A DNA stretch of 64,000 bases, from NCBI GenBank assembly GCA_934167965.1, contig CAKPMJ010000002.1, positions 124,001-188,000 of the forward strand, written 5' to 3'. Positions within the stretch are counted from its first letter, which is position 1; each line of letters begins with the position of its first letter. The notes beneath the pieces are model-generated. The model saw only the letters and a list, made by a program, of their open reading frames with translations. It was not told where the DNA came from and did not search any database. This stretch comes from an uncultured Clostridia bacterium (GTDB taxonomy: Bacteria; Bacillota; Clostridia; TANB77; CAG-508). A program made the translations under genes and the position numbers. This document shows positions 61,690-64,000 of the stretch, piece by piece.

Positions 61690-62817
61690 TTACAGAACTA
61701 TTTTAGTTACTATTATAAGTGCTATTAAAAACATTGTATTAAATATAGTAAACATTCCTAAGTATTTCCCTAAATTTTTAGGTTGATGTTTCAAAAACTC
61801 TTTTAATGTAATTAAACTTGCTAAAGACGAAATTATTATTCCTAGAGATCCTATATTTACTGAAATAAGTAATTCTCTATAATTTGCTGTAAATTTTGAT
61901 AAAAATATTGCAGTAGGTACATTACTAATGAATTGACAAGATATTATTCCTGCAAGCAATGTGTTTTTCATTACAATTTTAGATATAAAGGTCTTTATAA
62001 CCTCTATTCTAGCAATATTTCCTGAAAATATAAAAAATACGCAAAAAGTTGCAATTAATGCATAATCAACTTCTTTAAATCTTTTTCTATCTACAATAAA
62101 AATTGTTAAAAATACTATAACTAATATTATTATTTGAGGTATTACTCTAAATATACTCAATATTACCAATATAAATAATGTTATATAAATATATAACTCT
62201 TTTTTCTTTATTTCAAAATCTGTCTTCTCTTTTAATTCTAATTTTTCATTTTTTATAAATGCACAACATATATACAAAAGTATTGCAACAGTTATTGACT
62301 GTCCTAACAATATTGTAAAAAATTCTGTAGTTGGTATATTATAGTAAGAATATAAATATAAATTCTGTGGATTTCCATAAGGTGTTATCATTCCCCCCAT
62401 ATTAGCTGCTATTGTTTGCATTATAAATGTAAATGCTAAATATTTGTCATTTTTTGTTGAATGTAAAACAATGTATGTAAGTGGTAAAAATGTTATAAGA
62501 GACATGTCATTTGCAACTATCATGTCAAAGAAAAATGTTCCAAATACTAATGAATAAATTACCGCTCTTCTAGTATGAAAAAGCCCTATCATTTTTCTTG
62601 AAATTAATTCAAATATATTTGTACTTTTAAGTCCTGCAACTACTGCTAACATACAAAATAAACATATTAATGTCCCATAATCAAAATATTCTAAATATTT
62701 CTTATCTATTGGTACAAAAAACATTGTTATTATTGTTAAAATTATTGCTGATGTTAGTACTACTTCTTTTTTCATAAAATCTAATATCTTATTTTTTGGT
62801 TTCATTTGTTTCTCCAT
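61690..62817 (-). CDS. SLC13/ArsB-type ion permease
   Basis: A 375-residue membrane protein with about ten helices of the ion-transporter superfamily (IVANDMSLITFLPLTYIVL, NMGGMITPYGNPQNLYLYSY, CQFISNVPTAIFLSKFT). The twin N-P motifs in re-entrant loops (TPYGNPQ, SNVPTA) are typical. Substrate could be arsenite, Na+/H+ or dicarboxylate. Confidence 0.85.
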   Translation of the reverse strand: MEKQMKPKNKILDFMKKEVVLTSAIILTIITMFFVPIDKKYLEYFDYGTLICLFCMLAVVAGLKSTNIFELISRKMIGLFHTRRAVIYSLVFGTFFFDMIVANDMSLITFLPLTYIVLHSTKNDKYLAFTFIMQTIAANMGGMITPYGNPQNLYLYSYYNIPTTEFFTILLGQSITVAILLYICCAFIKNEKLELKEKTDFEIKKKELYIYITLFILVILSIFRVIPQIIILVIVFLTIFIVDRKRFKEVDYALIATFCVFFIFSGNIARIEVIKTFISKIVMKNTLLAGIISCQFISNVPTAIFLSKFTANYRELLISVNIGSLGIIISSLASLITLKEFLKHQPKNLGKYLGMFTIFNTMFLIALIIVTKIVL

Positions 62818-62913
62818 TTTTATTTCATAGTATATTCAGTCTAATTTTACCATAATACTTTATTGTTGTATACACTTTTTTTTAATTTACATATTATATT
62901 TTAGGTGATTTAT

Positions 62914-64000
62914 ATGCAAACATTAAAATTTGGTTCCACTGGACCTATAGTTGAATTTTTACAAAATATTTTAAAAAGATTAGGTTATTATTCTGGTAAT
63001 ATCGATGGCAATTTTGGAATAAATACCAAAAATTCTGTAATTTGGTTTCAAAGAAATTTTGGTTTACAATCTATTGATGGAATAGTTGGTCAAAAAACTT
63101 GGAATGCCCTTATGCCTTATGTAGATGGAGCATTAGGATTTATTGTACCAACTAATATTAATTATAGTTATTCAATTTTACAGATTAACATTAATACTCT
63201 AAAAAAACTTTATCCTTTTATTGAAGTTACTTCAACTGGAAAAAGTATTAATAACAACGATATTCCTGTTATAAAGATTGGAAATGGACCTAAAGAAGTT
63301 TTCTACTCTGCAGCAATTCATGCTAATGAATGGATCACATCTCCTTTACTTATGAAGTTTTTAGCTGATTATTGCTTTACTATTCAAAATAATCTTCCTA
63401 TATTTGGATATAATGCTAGACAGATTTTTAATTCTACTACTATTTATATTATGCCAATGGTAAATCCAGACGGAGTAAATCTTGTGACTGGTGAAATTCC
63501 TGAAAATTCTCCATCTTACCTATTTGCTCAAAATATATCTAGGAATTACCCAGACATTCCTTTTACTAGTGGATGGAAAGCAAATATAAGAGGTGTGGAT
63601 TTAAATCTTCAATTTCCAGCAGGATGGGCACAAGCAAGAGAAATAAAATTTTCTCAAGGCTTCACTTCTCCTGCCCCACGTGATTTTGTTGGATCTGGGC
63701 CTCTTACTGAACCTGAAGCTCTTGCCATCCATAATTTTACTTTACAACATACTTTTAGACTTATTCTTTCTTTCCATGCTCAAGGTGAAGTGATTTATTG
63801 GCAATTTCAAAATTATACACCTCCAGAAAGTTTAGCCATTGGTCAACAATTTAGCAGGCTAAGTGGCTATGATTTAGAAGATACTCCATATAATTCTAGC
63901 TTTGCAGGTTATAAAGATTGGTTTATTCAGAATTACAGAAGACCTGGATATACTATAGAATGTGGTTTAGGCGATAACCCTTTACCAACTTCACAATTTG
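62914..64000 (+). CDS. Peptidoglycan-binding M14 carboxypeptidase, cut by window edge
   Basis: The start ATG follows TTAGGTGA; 362 codons are visible. Residues 1-70 form a PG-binding-1 domain (GSTGPIVEFLQNILKRLGYY, DGIVGQKTWNALM). Then an M14 zinc peptidase domain: HANEWI (His and Glu ligands), NPDGVNL and the third ligand in ILSFHAQGEVIYW. The catalytic Glu region (YTIECGLGDNPLP) is just visible. This fits a gamma-D-glutamyl-diamino-acid endopeptidase acting on cortex or wall peptidoglycan. The 3' end is outside. Confidence 0.88.
   Translation, partial: MQTLKFGSTGPIVEFLQNILKRLGYYSGNIDGNFGINTKNSVIWFQRNFGLQSIDGIVGQKTWNALMPYVDGALGFIVPTNINYSYSILQININTLKKLYPFIEVTSTGKSINNNDIPVIKIGNGPKEVFYSAAIHANEWITSPLLMKFLADYCFTIQNNLPIFGYNARQIFNSTTIYIMPMVNPDGVNLVTGEIPENSPSYLFAQNISRNYPDIPFTSGWKANIRGVDLNLQFPAGWAQAREIKFSQGFTSPAPRDFVGSGPLTEPEALAIHNFTLQHTFRLILSFHAQGEVIYWQFQNYTPPESLAIGQQFSRLSGYDLEDTPYNSSFAGYKDWFIQNYRRPGYTIECGLGDNPLPTSQF

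Overview
The window is about 26-28% GC by eye, with A/T-ending codons, strong AGGAGG-type ribosome binding sites and a large endospore gene set (SigK, SpoIIID, YabG, a GerA/GerB/GerC operon). With [FeFe] hydrogenases, Rex and AdhE, this points to a strictly anaerobic, spore-forming, fermentative member of the Clostridia, probably an uncultured gut lineage. The species cannot be named from sequence alone. No rRNA, CRISPR array, transposase or phage module was seen.

Layout. 1-6.2 kb (minus): one redox operon, rex, a [2Fe-2S] protein, a PAS-containing sensory [FeFe] hydrogenase, a PP2C/SpoIIE phosphatase, a group-B-like [FeFe] hydrogenase and adhE (cut by the window edge). 6.3-14.7 kb (minus): small membrane proteins, two ABC systems (one behind a YtrA-type GntR repressor with a 13-bp-arm operator) and a class B sortase. 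14.7-26.5 kb: HTH regulator, acyl-CoA synthetase, DnaB-like helicase, a hypervariable C-type-lectin-like protein, sigK and a toxin-antitoxin pair. 26.5-32.8 kb: ECF sigma factor, a giant alpha-2-macroglobulin-like putative anti-sigma protein and a DUF368 membrane protein. 33-48 kb: U32 peptidase, a second hypervariable protein, tRNAs, hpf, a SNF2 helicase, the germinant receptor operon, veg, yabG and spoIIID. 48-64 kb: tRNAs, ylmH, a dockerin-bearing pilin-like protein, a second U32 peptidase, 6S RNA, YhaN/YhaO-like repair proteins, recU, a second toxin-antitoxin pair, an ion permease and a cut M14 peptidase.

Main discovery candidate. Five places in four genes are broken in the same way: an in-frame CGG followed by A or T, where skipping exactly the C (+1) restores the conserved protein and puts glycine (GGA/GGT) at the junction. 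They lie in the PP2C phosphatase (3425-3427), the ParE-type toxin (26389-26391), DUF368 twice (32095-32097 and 32522-32524) and the hypervariable protein (35258-35260). Reading every CGG/CCG by eye, I found no CGG used as an arginine codon in the other native-looking genes. In-frame CGG otherwise occurs only in three orphan ORFs, at least two of which have foreign-looking codon use (24552, 34531, 48307). The simplest model is that CGG is unassigned or starved here and triggers +1 frameshifting onto GGN (Gly).

Two other systems stand out. Genes 22817-24055 and 35167-36418 have C-terminal variable regions in which codon positions 1-2 differ while position 3 stays C/T, the footprint of diversity-generating retroelement (DGR) mutagenesis, plus a shared downstream hairpin segment; the reverse transcriptase and template must lie elsewhere. 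Two pilin-like genes (24055 and 51124, minus) share a leader with a tiny ORF carrying an (AC)n microsatellite, followed by a covarying terminator hairpin. The repeat number decides whether the ribosome stops early or runs into the hairpin, which looks like a phase-variable attenuator.
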